Origin: Methylophilus sp.
Lineage (GTDB): Bacteria > Pseudomonadota > Gammaproteobacteria > Burkholderiales > Methylophilaceae
Direction: 5' to 3'
Length of the DNA: 64,000 nucleotides
Assembly (NCBI GenBank): GCA_030696695.1
Contig: JAUYRP010000021.1
Coordinates: 371,529 to 435,528, forward strand
A model generated the notes under the pieces. The model was not told where the DNA came from. It made no database searches and saw nothing but the letters and a program-made list of their open reading frames with translations. This document shows, piece after piece, positions 1 through 9,784 of the stretch. Numbering within the stretch: the first letter of the stretch is position 1; each line of letters starts with the position of its first letter. The position numbers and the translations under genes were made by a program.

Positions 1-441
1 CAGCGCATTGTCATATTCACGTTGGCTGATTGATTGCGTGTCCAACAACCCTTTTAAACGTTCTGCCTCGCGGTGCGTTTGCACTATGCGCGCTTTTTGC
101 TGTGCTAGTTGCGCTTCGGCTTGCTGCACTGCAATTTGAAACGGTACTGGGTCAATCAAAAACATGGTTTGACCTGCTTTAATTGATTCGCCTTCTTGGA
201 ACATTTTTTTCAGTAATATGCCACCTACTCTAGGGCGCACTTCCACCTCTTTAGCACCTTCTGTTTGCGCTACCGCTTCTGCTCGAATAGGAATAGAAGT
301 CGGTTGCACGTCAATCACGCTCACAGGCATGGCTGGCATTGCAGCTGCTGCATCTTGCTTTTGTTGACCGCATGCGGTGATTAACGCAGCGATCATCAGC
401 GCGATTAATGAGTGGGAGTAATACGTTATTGTTTTTGCCAT
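1..441 (-). CDS. RND efflux periplasmic adaptor (MexA/AcrA-like), N-terminal part
   Basis: The gene reads leftward from an ATG at 441 and runs off the window, so only the first 147 codons are present. It begins with a lipoprotein signal ending in LITAC (Cys at about residue 24). Next come the first beta-barrel/lipoyl strand (EVEVRPRVGG, then GESIKAGQTMFLIDP) and the start of an Ala/Gln/Arg-rich coiled-coil hairpin. This is the layout of the HlyD/AcrA membrane fusion proteins that link an inner-membrane RND pump to an outer-membrane channel. It is divergent from a TetR-family gene with AcrR-like operators between them, which supports a multidrug or solvent efflux operon. The pump gene should lie to the left. 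Substrate cannot be told. Confidence 0.9.
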   Translation of the reverse strand, partial: MAKTITYYSHSLIALMIAALITACGQQKQDAAAAMPAMPVSVIDVQPTSIPIRAEAVAQTEGAKEVEVRPRVGGILLKKMFQEGESIKAGQTMFLIDPVPFQIAVQQAEAQLAQQKARIVQTHREAERLKGLLDTQSISQREYDNAL

Positions 442-503
442 AGCTACCTCTAGGTGAACGCTTTGATGAAGTTTACAATGTTAGGTTAATTAAAATGTCT
501 TGC

Positions 504-551
504 ATACATACATGCATGAATGTATATTATATACAAACATGAATGTATGTA
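504..551. promoter_or_regulatory. Tandem AcrR/TtgR-like operators in the divergent promoter region
   Basis: Two similar imperfect palindromes lie side by side. Site 1 (504-525) has arms ATACATACATG and CATGAATGTAT, with one mismatch per arm. Site 2 (532-551) reads TACAAACATGAATGTATGTA. Both resemble the known AcrR operator of enteric acrAB, with outer TACATACAT and ATGTATGTA arms. They sit between the adaptor gene (start 441) and the TetR-family gene (start 635), where a repressor could control both genes. The doubling of the site is seen directly; binding by the neighbouring repressor is inference. Confidence 0.75.
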
Positions 552-634
552 AATAGATTTTTGCAACCTTTAATTAGATTTACATTCGGATTGTTTTAAC
601 ATCCTCATTTAATAGCAGGGTCATTACGGTAATT

Positions 635-1270
635 ATGGTACGAAAAACAAAAGAAGACGCAGAAATTACACGTCAGCGTATTATCAACGCTGCTCGTGAA
701 GTATTTTTGACAAAAGGGGTGAGTCGCACTAGCCTTGAGCAAATTGCCACGCACGCAGGCGTGACGCGTGGCGCGGTCTATTGGCATTTTGAGAACAAAT
801 CACAACTATTTCATGCGATGCGTGAGCAAGTGTTTTTACCACTGATTGATCGCATGGACGGGGCTTTATTAGCTGATATAGACAATGTAGACGATCCTGT
901 TGCGGACCCTTTAAAGCGTATTGAGAATTTTTTAGCAGGCACGATTCAAATTTTGAATGACGATCAGGAAACGCGTCAAACCTACGAAATCATGATGTCA
1001 AAATGTGAGTATGTGGACGAGTTTGCAACGGTACTTCAGCAAATACTCAACAACTGTTCAGGTATGATTGAAAAATTAGAACAAGTCTATGAAAAAGCGC
1101 ATCAAAAAGGTTTGATCAATCCAACACACAGCCCAGCACAACTGGCCATGGACACGCATTTATTCTTTTCAGGCTTACTCCATATGTGGGTGAAAGATAC
1201 CGATGGCACGCGTTTTAGAAACCAAGCGTATGCCCTCATTAGCGCGCACGTTAATCTTCGCAGAAAGTAA
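635..1270 (+). CDS. TetR/AcrR-family transcriptional repressor of the efflux operon
   Basis: This 211-residue protein has the N-terminal helix-turn-helix of TetR regulators (residues about 10-55; motif SLEQIATHAGVTRGAVYWHF). A mostly helical C-terminal domain like that of AcrR/TtgR follows and would bind efflux substrates. Length fits the AcrR subgroup (about 210-215 residues). It is divergent from the RND adaptor, with AcrR-like operators in between, so it most likely represses the pump and itself until a toxic ligand binds. The subgroup is assigned from the HTH sequence and the context. The ligand is unknown. The ATG at 635 is followed at once by the usual charged segment before the HTH. 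Confidence 0.88.
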   Translation: MVRKTKEDAEITRQRIINAAREVFLTKGVSRTSLEQIATHAGVTRGAVYWHFENKSQLFHAMREQVFLPLIDRMDGALLADIDNVDDPVADPLKRIENFLAGTIQILNDDQETRQTYEIMMSKCEYVDEFATVLQQILNNCSGMIEKLEQVYEKAHQKGLINPTHSPAQLAMDTHLFFSGLLHMWVKDTDGTRFRNQAYALISAHVNLRRK

Positions 1271-1419
1271 GCCCTTACTAATTGATTTTTAAGCACTTTT
1301 CTGACAATCAATTCTGCAACGATAATTCAATATTTTTTATCACAATAATCATCTCTATGGGTTTCCACACCCCGCAATTGCGTATAAAATAAGCAGCTTT
1401 TCCAAACAAGCTGATTTCT

Positions 1420-2463
1420 ATGCAAATTGGTTCACACATTTTAAAAAACAACCTAGTAGTTGCACCTATGGCTGGTGTAACAGATCGTCCTTTCCGCCAA
1501 TTATGTAAAAAAATGGGTGCAGGATTGGCTGTTTCAGAAATGGTGACTTCCAACTCGTTGCTCTACGGCAGTGAGAAAACCCGTCGCCGCGCCAATCACG
1601 AAGGCGAAGTTGACCCAATTTCTGTTCAAATCGCAGGTGCTGATCCCAAAATGATGGCGGAAGCGGCCAAATACAATGTGGATTACGGCGCACAAATTAT
1701 TGATATCAACATGGGATGCCCTGCCAAAAAAATCTGCAATGTGATGGCTGGCTCTGCCTTGCTGAAAGATGAACCTTTGGTATCGCAAATACTAAAAGCC
1801 GTGGTCAATGCAGTGGATGTGCCTGTCACCCTCAAAATTCGTACCGGTTGGGATAAGCAAAACCGTAATGCCATTGCCGTGGCCAAAATGGCTGAAGACA
1901 TTGGCGTAAAAGCGTTGGCCATGCATGGCAGGACACGTGCTTGTCTATATACAGGCGATGCTGAATACGACACGATTGCTGCAGTTAAACAAGCCATTCA
2001 AATTCCCTTAATCGCCAACGGCGATATCACGACCCCAGAAAAAGCCAAATATGTATTAGATTACACAGGTGCAGATGCCGTAATGATTGGCCGCGCAGCG
2101 CAAGGGCGTCCATGGATTTTCCGCGAGATTGAACATTACCTATTGACTGGTGAGCACATGTTGCCACCTACAGTGGATGAAATACATACCGTAATGCTTG
2201 AACATCTACATGACTTGTATGAATTTTATGGCGATTTAACTGGCATGCGTGTAGCACGCAAACATATCTCATGGTATACCAAAGGGCTGGCTGGCTCTGC
2301 CAATTTCCGCCACAACATGAACACCTTGCAAACCATCGAATTACAACTTAAAGCAATCGACGATTTCTTTAATGAACTCAAAACAAAACACGAACGCTTG
2401 GTCTATGTGGAAGCAGATACCAATCAACCCTCCACAGACAACACAGAGGCAATGGCAGCATAA
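1420..2463 (+). CDS. dusB: tRNA-dihydrouridine synthase B
   Basis: This flavin enzyme (347 residues) reduces uridine to dihydrouridine in tRNA. The TIM barrel starts with NNLVVAPMAGVTDRPFRQL, an FMN-binding stretch. The catalytic Cys lies in INMGCPAKK (about residue 100). KIRTGWD, AMHGRTR and IANGDI supply further FMN and RNA contacts, and MIGRAAQGRPWIF is the phosphate-binding end. A helical RNA-recognition domain follows. The last 25 residues are a variable tail. The stop codon overlaps the start of fis (TAATG at 2461-2465), the dusB-fis pair typical of proteobacteria, which points to translational coupling. Confidence 0.96.
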   Translation: MQIGSHILKNNLVVAPMAGVTDRPFRQLCKKMGAGLAVSEMVTSNSLLYGSEKTRRRANHEGEVDPISVQIAGADPKMMAEAAKYNVDYGAQIIDINMGCPAKKICNVMAGSALLKDEPLVSQILKAVVNAVDVPVTLKIRTGWDKQNRNAIAVAKMAEDIGVKALAMHGRTRACLYTGDAEYDTIAAVKQAIQIPLIANGDITTPEKAKYVLDYTGADAVMIGRAAQGRPWIFREIEHYLLTGEHMLPPTVDEIHTVMLEHLHDLYEFYGDLTGMRVARKHISWYTKGLAGSANFRHNMNTLQTIELQLKAIDDFFNELKTKHERLVYVEADTNQPSTDNTEAMAA

Positions 2464-2699
2464 TGGGTAACATCTGCAAACTAAGTGATGCGATTAACGA
2501 ATCGTTGGATGAATATTTTATGCACTTAGATGGCCAGCCGCCGCATGCGATTTACGACATGGTACTAGGTTGCGTGGAAAAACCTATGCTGGTGTACATC
2601 TTGAATAAAGTGGGCGGCAATCAGAGTAAAGCAGCAGAAATATTAGGATTAAACCGCAATACGTTACGAAAGAAAATGGCCGAATACGGTCTGCAATAA
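2463..2699 (+). CDS. fis: Fis-family nucleoid-associated DNA-binding protein
   Basis: A 78-residue protein with the C-terminal Fis helix-turn-helix (VGGNQSKAAEILGLNRNTLRKKM, split here as VGGNQSKAAEILGLNR then NTLRKKM). Fis bends DNA and acts at rRNA promoters, recombination sites and many global promoters. It is shorter at the N terminus than E. coli Fis (98 residues), as is usual in Betaproteobacteria. The start ATG overlaps the dusB stop codon. purH follows 134 bp later, probably from its own promoter. Confidence 0.94.
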   Translation: MGNICKLSDAINESLDEYFMHLDGQPPHAIYDMVLGCVEKPMLVYILNKVGGNQSKAAEILGLNRNTLRKKMAEYGLQ

Positions 2700-2833
2700 C
2701 CAGAAAATCAATAAGCAGCTAACTGTGACAACCAGCTCTAAACAATAATATGAACACGCAACGCTAGCACTGCATGTTGTGATGATTCAGACAATACCAG
2801 CATTCATATTTTCAGTCCTACGGAACCACATCA

Positions 2834-4417
2834 ATGGCTATCATTAAACGCGCGCTCATCAGCGTATCAGACAAAACCGGCATTATTGAATTTGCGCAAC
2901 AGCTCCATACCTTAGGTGTAGAACTATTGTCCACAGGCGGCACAGCAAAGCTGTTTCGCGACCACAACATTCCGGTGATTGAAGTGAGCGATTACACAGG
3001 CTTTCCCGAGATGCTAGATGGTCGTGTAAAGACCTTACACCCTAAAGTACATGGTGGCATCTTAGGCCGTCGTGATTTACCTGACCATGTTTCAGCCATG
3101 CAAGCACAGGGCATTCCTAATATTGATATGGTGGTGGTGAATTTATACCCCTTTGAAGCCACTGTGGCCAAAGCTGATTGCACGCTTGAAGATGCGATTG
3201 AAAATATTGATATTGGCGGCCCAGCCATGGTGCGCTCAGCCGCCAAAAACTGGAAAGATGTGGCAGTACTGACCGACGCAAATCAATACGCAGCCGTTTT
3301 AGCAGAACTCAAAAGCACAGGCGTGCTATCGACCAACACCACTTTCGCACTCTCTGTTGCAGCATTTAATCGTGTCAGTCATTACGATGCTGCAATTAGT
3401 AATTATTTATCTAGTGTGCAAGCAGACGGTTCGCGCAAAGTCTACCCAGACCAATTGAATAGCAATTTCATTAAAGTACAAGAGTTACGTTACGGTGAAA
3501 ACCCACACCAAAGCGCGGCATTCTACCGTGATTTATATCCAGCACCAGGCTCACTTGTGACGGCAGAGCAGCTACAAGGCAAAGAACTCAGTTATAACAA
3601 TATTGCCGATGCAGATGCCGCTTGGGAGACAGTCAAGGCTTTCTCAACGACAGCTTGTGTCATAGTGAAACACGCTAATCCATGTGGCGTGGCGTTGGGG
3701 GCTAACTCGTTTGAAGCCTATAGCAAAGCCTTCAAAACCGATCCTACTTCAGCATTTGGTAGCATCATCGCCTTTAATACATCAGTAGATAAAGCAACGG
3801 CAGAAGCTGTGTCTAAGCAATTTATGGAAGTGCTGATTGCACCCGACTACAGTGCAGAGGCGCTTGCTATATTGAGTGCAAAAGCCAACGTACGTGTGCT
3901 TAAAATTGCATTACCTCAAGGGGGCAGTACGCCTTGGCAGCAAGGTCGCAACGCACAAGATATTAAGCGTGTGGGTTCTGGCATTTTGGTACAAACTGCC
4001 GACAACCACGATATGCAAATGACCGACTTGAAAGTCGTGACCAAAAAACAGCCAACACCTCAACAGATGCAAGATTTATTATTTGCGTGGAATGTCGCAA
4101 AATATGTGAAATCGAATGCAATAGTATTCTGTGGTGAAGGCATGACCTTAGGCGTGGGCGCAGGACAAATGAGCCGTGTTGACAGCACCAAAATTGCTGC
4201 CATTAAAGCCCAGCATGCGGGCCTGAGTTTACAAGGTTCAGTCGTCGCATCTGATGCCTTCTTCCCATTCCGTGACGGCGTAGATGTATTGGCAGATGCT
4301 GGTGCTAGTTGTGTGATTCACCCAGGTGGTAGTATGCGTGACGAAGAAGTGATTGCAGCTGCAGATGAACGCGGACTGGCCATGGTGTTAACTGGCATTC
4401 GCCACTTTAGACATTAA
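2834..4417 (+). CDS. purH: Bifunctional AICAR formyltransferase / IMP cyclohydrolase
   Basis: PurH (527 residues) carries out the last two steps of IMP synthesis. The N-terminal MGS-like cyclohydrolase domain shows [22 protein letters not shown] and [16 protein letters not shown]. The larger formyltransferase domain shows [23 protein letters not shown], and near the end [12 protein letters not shown] and [12 protein letters not shown]. Length matches the family. purD follows 48 bp downstream on the same strand, so the two de novo purine genes are probably cotranscribed. Confidence 0.97.
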   Translation: MAIIKRALISVSDKTGIIEFAQQLHTLGVELLSTGGTAKLFRDHNIPVIEVSDYTGFPEMLDGRVKTLHPKVHGGILGRRDLPDHVSAMQAQGIPNIDMVVVNLYPFEATVAKADCTLEDAIENIDIGGPAMVRSAAKNWKDVAVLTDANQYAAVLAELKSTGVLSTNTTFALSVAAFNRVSHYDAAISNYLSSVQADGSRKVYPDQLNSNFIKVQELRYGENPHQSAAFYRDLYPAPGSLVTAEQLQGKELSYNNIADADAAWETVKAFSTTACVIVKHANPCGVALGANSFEAYSKAFKTDPTSAFGSIIAFNTSVDKATAEAVSKQFMEVLIAPDYSAEALAILSAKANVRVLKIALPQGGSTPWQQGRNAQDIKRVGSGILVQTADNHDMQMTDLKVVTKKQPTPQQMQDLLFAWNVAKYVKSNAIVFCGEGMTLGVGAGQMSRVDSTKIAAIKAQHAGLSLQGSVVASDAFFPFRDGVDVLADAGASCVIHPGGSMRDEEVIAAADERGLAMVLTGIRHFRH

Positions 4418-4465
4418 AAACCTACTGTCAAACAGAAAACATGATTGCCCATTGAAAGTAAATTT

Positions 4466-5734
4466 ATGAAAATATTAGTGATTGGTAGCGGTGGCCGCGA
4501 GCATGCGCTTGCATGGAAAATCGCTCATAATAAAGAAGTGAGCCGCGTGTATGTTGCGCCGGGCAATGCAGGGACCGCCACTAATCCAGATATGGTCAAT
4601 GTGCCCATCACGCAAGTGGATGAATTAGTGGCTTTTGCTATTCAAGAAAATATCGCCCTTTCAGTGGTTGGACCAGAAGCACCGCTGTCACAAGGTGTAG
4701 TAGATGCGTTTCGTGCCAATGGGCTTAAAATTTTCGGCCCAACAAAAGCGGCCGCACAGCTCGAATCTTCTAAAGATTACGCTAAGGCATTTATGATGCG
4801 CCATGGCATTCCCACCGCAGCCTACGGCACATTTACCGACGCTGAATCTGCGCACGCTTATGTGCGTACGCAAGGCGCCCCCATCGTGATTAAAGCCGAT
4901 GGCTTGGCTGCAGGCAAAGGCGTGGTGGTTGCCATGAGTGAAGATGAAGCGCATGCCGCCATTGACATGATGCTGGGCGATAACAAATTAGGTGCTGCAG
5001 GTGCGCGTGTTGTGATTGAGGAGTTTCTAACGGGCGAAGAAGCCAGCTTTATGGTGATGGTGGATGGCAAAAATATTTTACCGCTCGCTACCAGCCAAGA
5101 CCACAAACGTTTATTAGATGCAGACCTTGGTCCCAATACCGGAGGGATGGGCGCATACTCCCCTGCCCCAGTAGTCACCCCCACCATCCATGCTAAAGTC
5201 ATGCGAGAAATTATCAAGCCTACAGTAGAAGGCATGGCAAAAGATGGCATTCCTTACACAGGCTTTCTCTACGCAGGATTAATGATTAGCCCAAATGGTG
5301 AAGTCAAAACACTAGAATTCAATTGTCGTATGGGCGATCCAGAAACACAGCCGATTTTAATGCGTTTGAAATCGGACTTTTTAACCTTAGCAGAGCATGC
5401 AATCAACGGTACACTCAACTTAGCAGAAGCAGATTGGGATAGGCGCTTTGCGCTTGGTGTAGTGATGGCGAGTGCTCACTACCCAGATACACCTAGACTA
5501 GGAGATGAGATTACTGGTCTACCTAAACAACTGGAGGACAGCTATGTGTTTCATGCAGGGACTTCACTTAAAGATGGCAAAGTGACCACAAGTGGTGGGC
5601 GCGTGCTTTGTGTCACCGCTTTGGGTGAAACCGTAAAATTCGCTCAACAACGCGCCTATCAAATCATAGATGGGATTCATTTCGAGGGTGCGCAGTACAG
5701 AAAAGATATTGGGTATCGGGCAGTCAAAGGTTAA
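4466..5734 (+). CDS. purD: Phosphoribosylamine-glycine ligase (GAR synthetase)
   Basis: An ATP-grasp ligase of 422 residues that joins glycine to phosphoribosylamine, the second step of purine synthesis. It begins MKILVIGSGGREHALAWK, the classic N-terminal nucleotide-fold motif. VGPEAPLSQG, the ATP-grasp lysine region VIKADGLAAGKGV, the loop SQDHKR and the metal-binding FNCRMGDPETQ follow. A TTG 21 bp upstream (4445) is in frame, but the ATG at 4466 gives the conserved N terminus and is preferred. purH lies just upstream. Confidence 0.96.
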   Translation: MKILVIGSGGREHALAWKIAHNKEVSRVYVAPGNAGTATNPDMVNVPITQVDELVAFAIQENIALSVVGPEAPLSQGVVDAFRANGLKIFGPTKAAAQLESSKDYAKAFMMRHGIPTAAYGTFTDAESAHAYVRTQGAPIVIKADGLAAGKGVVVAMSEDEAHAAIDMMLGDNKLGAAGARVVIEEFLTGEEASFMVMVDGKNILPLATSQDHKRLLDADLGPNTGGMGAYSPAPVVTPTIHAKVMREIIKPTVEGMAKDGIPYTGFLYAGLMISPNGEVKTLEFNCRMGDPETQPILMRLKSDFLTLAEHAINGTLNLAEADWDRRFALGVVMASAHYPDTPRLGDEITGLPKQLEDSYVFHAGTSLKDGKVTTSGGRVLCVTALGETVKFAQQRAYQIIDGIHFEGAQYRKDIGYRAVKG

Positions 5735-5856
5735 TATTAGTTATGCTGTCACTATTGTCTTTGAGCGCATTACAACGTTGCGTGGCCCCCTATGCCGCCT
5801 TACTAAGGCTTAATCCTTTTACTGCACTCCCAAACACTGATTAAAGCTCCCAACTT

Positions 5857-6882
5857 ATGATCGATTCACAAGCTGTATTTAACTACCTGCAGGGCTTACA
5901 AAGCAAAATTGTCGAGGCCATTGAACTCGTAGATGGTAAAAATTTCCTACAGGATAGCTGGCAGCGTCCTGAAGGTGGTGGTGGCACCTCATGCATGTTA
6001 GAAAACGGCAACGTATTTGAGCGTGCAGGTGTTGGTTTTTCTCATGTGATTGGCAACAAATTGCCGCCAGCAGCCAGTGTTGCTCACCCAGAAGCGGCTG
6101 GCCGACCATGGGAAGCCATGGGCGTCTCACTCGTATTTCATCCGCGTAATCCTTACATCCCTACCGTACACATGAATGTGCGTTTTTTTGTGGCTAAAGC
6201 GCCTAAAAAAGACAGTTTAGATTCGCTGGATTTGCGCGCGAAACAAGGCGCGAGCGAGGCTGACGCGCAGATAGCACAAATACTGCAGCAAGAAGAATCT
6301 GATGAAACCAACATAGGCACAGCCCCAAAGGGTGACGAGGATATTTGGTGGTTTGGCGGCGGCATGGATTTAACGCCTTACTACGGTTTTGAAGAAGATT
6401 GCGTACATTTCCATCGTACCAACAAAGAGGCACTGGCGCCGTTTGGAAATGATTACTACACACAATTTAAAAAATCCTGTGATGACTATTTTTACTTGAA
6501 ACATCGGAAAGAACCACGCGGCATTGGTGGCATATTCTTTGACGATTTTCATGCATTAGGGTTTGAGCAAAGTTTTGCCATGATGAAAGCTGTGGGGGAT
6601 GCATTTTTAAATGCTTATTTACCGATTGCGCAACGCAGAAAAGAGACCCCCTATGGTGAACGCGAGCGCGATTTTCAAGCCTATCGCCGTGGACGTTATG
6701 TCGAATTCAATCTCGTTTTTGATCGTGGTACCTTGTTTGGTCTACAATCCAACGGACGTACCGAATCGATACTCCTCTCCATGCCACCCATCGTAAAATG
6801 GCGATATGATTGGAAACCCGAAGCAGGCTCTCCTGAAGCCAAGCTTTATACGGATTTCTTGATTGATAAAGATTGGGTTTAA
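5857..6882 (+). CDS. hemF: Oxygen-dependent coproporphyrinogen III oxidase
   Basis: HemF converts coproporphyrinogen III to protoporphyrinogen IX in haem synthesis, using O2. Family blocks are clear: [66 protein letters not shown], and [20 protein letters not shown]. At 341 residues it is about 40 longer than E. coli HemF. The excess is one hydrophilic insertion at about residues 117-160, between the HMNVRFF and WWFGGG blocks. The insertion is rich in Asp, Glu, Gln and Ser. The gene ends 2 bp before the next start codon, so translational coupling to the aminopeptidase is likely. Confidence 0.96.
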   Translation: MIDSQAVFNYLQGLQSKIVEAIELVDGKNFLQDSWQRPEGGGGTSCMLENGNVFERAGVGFSHVIGNKLPPAASVAHPEAAGRPWEAMGVSLVFHPRNPYIPTVHMNVRFFVAKAPKKDSLDSLDLRAKQGASEADAQIAQILQQEESDETNIGTAPKGDEDIWWFGGGMDLTPYYGFEEDCVHFHRTNKEALAPFGNDYYTQFKKSCDDYFYLKHRKEPRGIGGIFFDDFHALGFEQSFAMMKAVGDAFLNAYLPIAQRRKETPYGERERDFQAYRRGRYVEFNLVFDRGTLFGLQSNGRTESILLSMPPIVKWRYDWKPEAGSPEAKLYTDFLIDKDWV

Positions 6883-6884
6883 CC

Positions 6885-8213
6885 ATGACAGCGCCATTGC
6901 AAATATCATCAGAAGCACACTCAGCCGCACAAGCTCTGCTTGATTACATAGACATGAGTCCAAGCCCTTGGCATGCAGTGGCAACGACCAAAGCCATGCT
7001 CGACGCTAATGGTTTCAAACCGCTGATTGAAAACCAGCCTTGGCAATTTAGAAAAAATGGCAAATATTATGTGGTGCGTGATGGTTCATCGCTGATTGCG
7101 TTTATTATCGGCGACAAGCCGATTGCCGAGACAGGCTTTAGAATTGTCGGTGCACACACCGATTCGCCAGGATTACGCCTCAAACCCAAAGCAGGCTTTG
7201 CTAGCCAAGGCCATGCGCAATTAGGTGTCGAAGTTTATGGTGGGCCGATTTTAGCCACCTTTACCGACCGCGACTTAAGCTTGGCTGGGCGCGTCATGGT
7301 GCGTAATAACGATGGTCTACATAGCCATTTAATCCGCTTTAAAACACCCATGGTGCGCTTGCCAAATCTCGCCATCCACATGAACCGCGAAGCGAACGAC
7401 AAAGGCTTGGTGTTAAACAAGCAAACCGGCTTACCTTTAATATTTGGCTTTGCCAGCGACAGCGCAGAAGCGCACAATTTGCTGACACAAGCCTTAGCCA
7501 CGCAAATTGAGGCGGATGCCAAAGACATCGCCAAAGATATTGTGAGTTGGGATTTAAACGTCTATGACACGCAACAAGGCGTGTTATGGGGGCTGAACCA
7601 AGAGTTTATTGCCAACAGCCAGTTGGATAATTTAGCCTCATGCCATGCCGCCATAGAAGCTTTATTAGCGACCAACAAACCAGAAGGCACCACGATTTGT
7701 GCCTTGTTTGATCACGAAGAAGTCGGTTCTGAAAGCGCCACAGGCGCCAGTGGTAGTTTTATGACGGATGTAATGACGCGCATCTGCGCTTCGACCAACA
7801 CCAGCGCAGAAGACCGCTTGCGTGGTATTGCCAATAGCTTTTTTATCAGCGCAGACATGGCACATGCCTTCCACCCCAACCACGCGGGCAGTTACGAGCC
7901 TTGCCACCATGCCATGCTGAATCAAGGCCCTGTCATTAAAACCAATGCCAACCAACGCTATAGCACCAACGCCGAAACCGCTGCGCGTTTTATCCAGTTG
8001 TGCGAACAAGCGAATGTGCCTTATCAACAATATGCACATCGCACCGATTTAGGCTGTGGTAGTACGATAGGCCCTATTTTAGCCGCACAGCTCGGCATGG
8101 CTAGTGTCGATGTTGGCAACCCGATGTGGGCGATGCATAGCATACGCGAAAGTGCTGGTGTGCTCGACCACGCATATATGATTGCAGTGCTTAAACAACA
8201 CTTTTGCGTTTAA
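6885..8213 (+). CDS. apeB: M18-family aspartyl aminopeptidase
   Basis: A zinc aminopeptidase of 442 residues in the M18 family (ApeB/DNPEP type). It removes N-terminal Asp or Glu from peptides in the cytoplasm. The family metal motifs are GAHTDSPGLRL (His and Asp), SQLDNLAS (Asp), ALFDHEEVGSES (Glu-Glu) and SADMAHAFHPNH. The C terminus has CGSTIGPILAAQLG and VGNPMWAMHSIRESAG. An in-frame TTG at 6873 overlaps the end of hemF; the ATG at 6885 is preferred. A decayed copy of its 3' end lies at about 9785-9947, beyond glgC. Confidence 0.94.
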   Translation: MTAPLQISSEAHSAAQALLDYIDMSPSPWHAVATTKAMLDANGFKPLIENQPWQFRKNGKYYVVRDGSSLIAFIIGDKPIAETGFRIVGAHTDSPGLRLKPKAGFASQGHAQLGVEVYGGPILATFTDRDLSLAGRVMVRNNDGLHSHLIRFKTPMVRLPNLAIHMNREANDKGLVLNKQTGLPLIFGFASDSAEAHNLLTQALATQIEADAKDIAKDIVSWDLNVYDTQQGVLWGLNQEFIANSQLDNLASCHAAIEALLATNKPEGTTICALFDHEEVGSESATGASGSFMTDVMTRICASTNTSAEDRLRGIANSFFISADMAHAFHPNHAGSYEPCHHAMLNQGPVIKTNANQRYSTNAETAARFIQLCEQANVPYQQYAHRTDLGCGSTIGPILAAQLGMASVDVGNPMWAMHSIRESAGVLDHAYMIAVLKQHFCV

Positions 8214-8377
8214 AGGAATATCTCCCAGTTAAATAATTTGAACTTCTTGCTGAGACAATCCACAAACAAAAACAAAAATCATTCGCAACTTGAATGCAAC
8301 TCACTATCAAACAATAAACCATTACACTCAAAAAGTTGCTTAACCTTATATTTATTTTTTCTTGCAAGGATAAATAA

Positions 8378-9700
8378 ATGCAACATCAAACAGAGGCATT
8401 AGAAGACTCTGATGTAAATACACTTGGAATCAAAAATAGACCACCGAATATCGGTGCGCTAACAAGAAAAACATACGCAATTATATTAGCAGGTGGTCGC
8501 GGTAGCCGTCTCAAGCAATTAACCGATTGGCGTGCAAAACCAGCGATTCCCTTTGGCGGAAAATTACGAATTATTGATTTTACGCTTAGCAACTGCCTCA
8601 ATTCTGGCATTCGTCGCATAGGCGTAGCGACACAATACATGGCGCATAGTCTGATTCACCATATTCAGCGTAGTTGGAATTTTCTTGGTGATCAGTTTGA
8701 TGAGTTTGTGGATGTACTACCTACGCATCAATATGAAAATAGCGGTGTTTATTCTGGCACTGCTGATGCCGTTTACCAAAATTTAAAACATATTCAACAG
8801 AGCCAGCCAGAATATGTATTGATTTTAGGCGGTGACCATATTTACAAAATGGACTATAGCCAAATGCTTGCTATGCACGTGATGCAAAAAGCAGATGTCT
8901 CCGTAGCGTGCATTGAAATGCCGATTGCTAAGGCCAGTGAGTTTGGTGTCATGAGTGTCGACGAGGAGTGGCAAATCACAGACTTTAATGAAAAGCCTAA
9001 ACAGCCCACCCACATCCCTCAAAAACCTGAATGCGCATTAGTGAGTATGGGTATTTATGTGTTTAATGCCAGTTTTCTTTATGGCTTACTTAAGCAGGAT
9101 AGCATTGACCCAAATTCCAGCCATGATTTTGGCAAAGATATTATTCCAAAACTTGTGAGAAAAGACCGTGTATTCGCGCATCGCTTTACAGATAGTTGCG
9201 TCAATATGGTAGGTGATATGCCCTACTGGCGCGATGTTGGTACCGTTGACGCGTATTGGGAAGCAAACATGGACTTAGTGCGCATTACGTCAGACTTAAA
9301 TCTTTATGACGATGATTGGCCAATACGCACACATCAACCACAATTACCTCCTGCAAAATTCCTATTTAATGACGACAATCTGCGCGGACATGCAATGGAC
9401 TCTATGATTTCTGGCGGCTGCATTATCAGTGGCGCGACCATTGAACGCTCACTTCTTTCACTTAAGGTTCGCGTTGGCAAGCATAGTCTCATTCAAGACT
9501 CCGTCATTTTGCCACATGTTGAAATTGGGGAAAACGTGACATTAAAAGGGGTGATTGTCGATACACAATGCAAAATTCCTGATAATTTTACCGCAGGGAT
9601 CAATCCAGAAATAGACCGACAAAAGTTTCATGTCACTGATCAAGGGATTACATTAATTACACCAGAAATGCTCGGCCAGACCATACTAGAAATAAGATAA
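8378..9700 (+). CDS. glgC: Glucose-1-phosphate adenylyltransferase (ADP-glucose pyrophosphorylase)
   Basis: GlgC makes ADP-glucose from glucose-1-phosphate and ATP, the committed step of bacterial glycogen synthesis. The nucleotidyltransferase motif ILAGGRGSRLKQLT is followed by RAKPAIPFGGKLRIIDF, GTADAVYQN, LILGGDHIYKMDY, the substrate motif FNEKPKQP, and the metal/dimer region DVGTVDAYWEAN. A left-handed beta-helix domain makes up the C-terminal third. Length (440) matches the E. coli enzyme. No other glycogen gene is adjacent. It stands between an intact and a decayed copy of the aminopeptidase 3' end, suggesting that it entered next to, or was caught up in, a duplication. Confidence 0.95.
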   Translation: MQHQTEALEDSDVNTLGIKNRPPNIGALTRKTYAIILAGGRGSRLKQLTDWRAKPAIPFGGKLRIIDFTLSNCLNSGIRRIGVATQYMAHSLIHHIQRSWNFLGDQFDEFVDVLPTHQYENSGVYSGTADAVYQNLKHIQQSQPEYVLILGGDHIYKMDYSQMLAMHVMQKADVSVACIEMPIAKASEFGVMSVDEEWQITDFNEKPKQPTHIPQKPECALVSMGIYVFNASFLYGLLKQDSIDPNSSHDFGKDIIPKLVRKDRVFAHRFTDSCVNMVGDMPYWRDVGTVDAYWEANMDLVRITSDLNLYDDDWPIRTHQPQLPPAKFLFNDDNLRGHAMDSMISGGCIISGATIERSLLSLKVRVGKHSLIQDSVILPHVEIGENVTLKGVIVDTQCKIPDNFTAGINPEIDRQKFHVTDQGITLITPEMLGQTILEIR

Positions 9701-9784
9701 GCTTATATTGGTTAATTGTTTACCTTATTTGCTTCATGTTGCACTTGTTGCAGTCAGATGCACTTGCATCAACCATGCACCCTT

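Noticed and set aside
5735..5856. A tRNA or small RNA in the purD-hemF gap
   Set aside because: No cloverleaf arms, T-loop consensus or terminator could be found.
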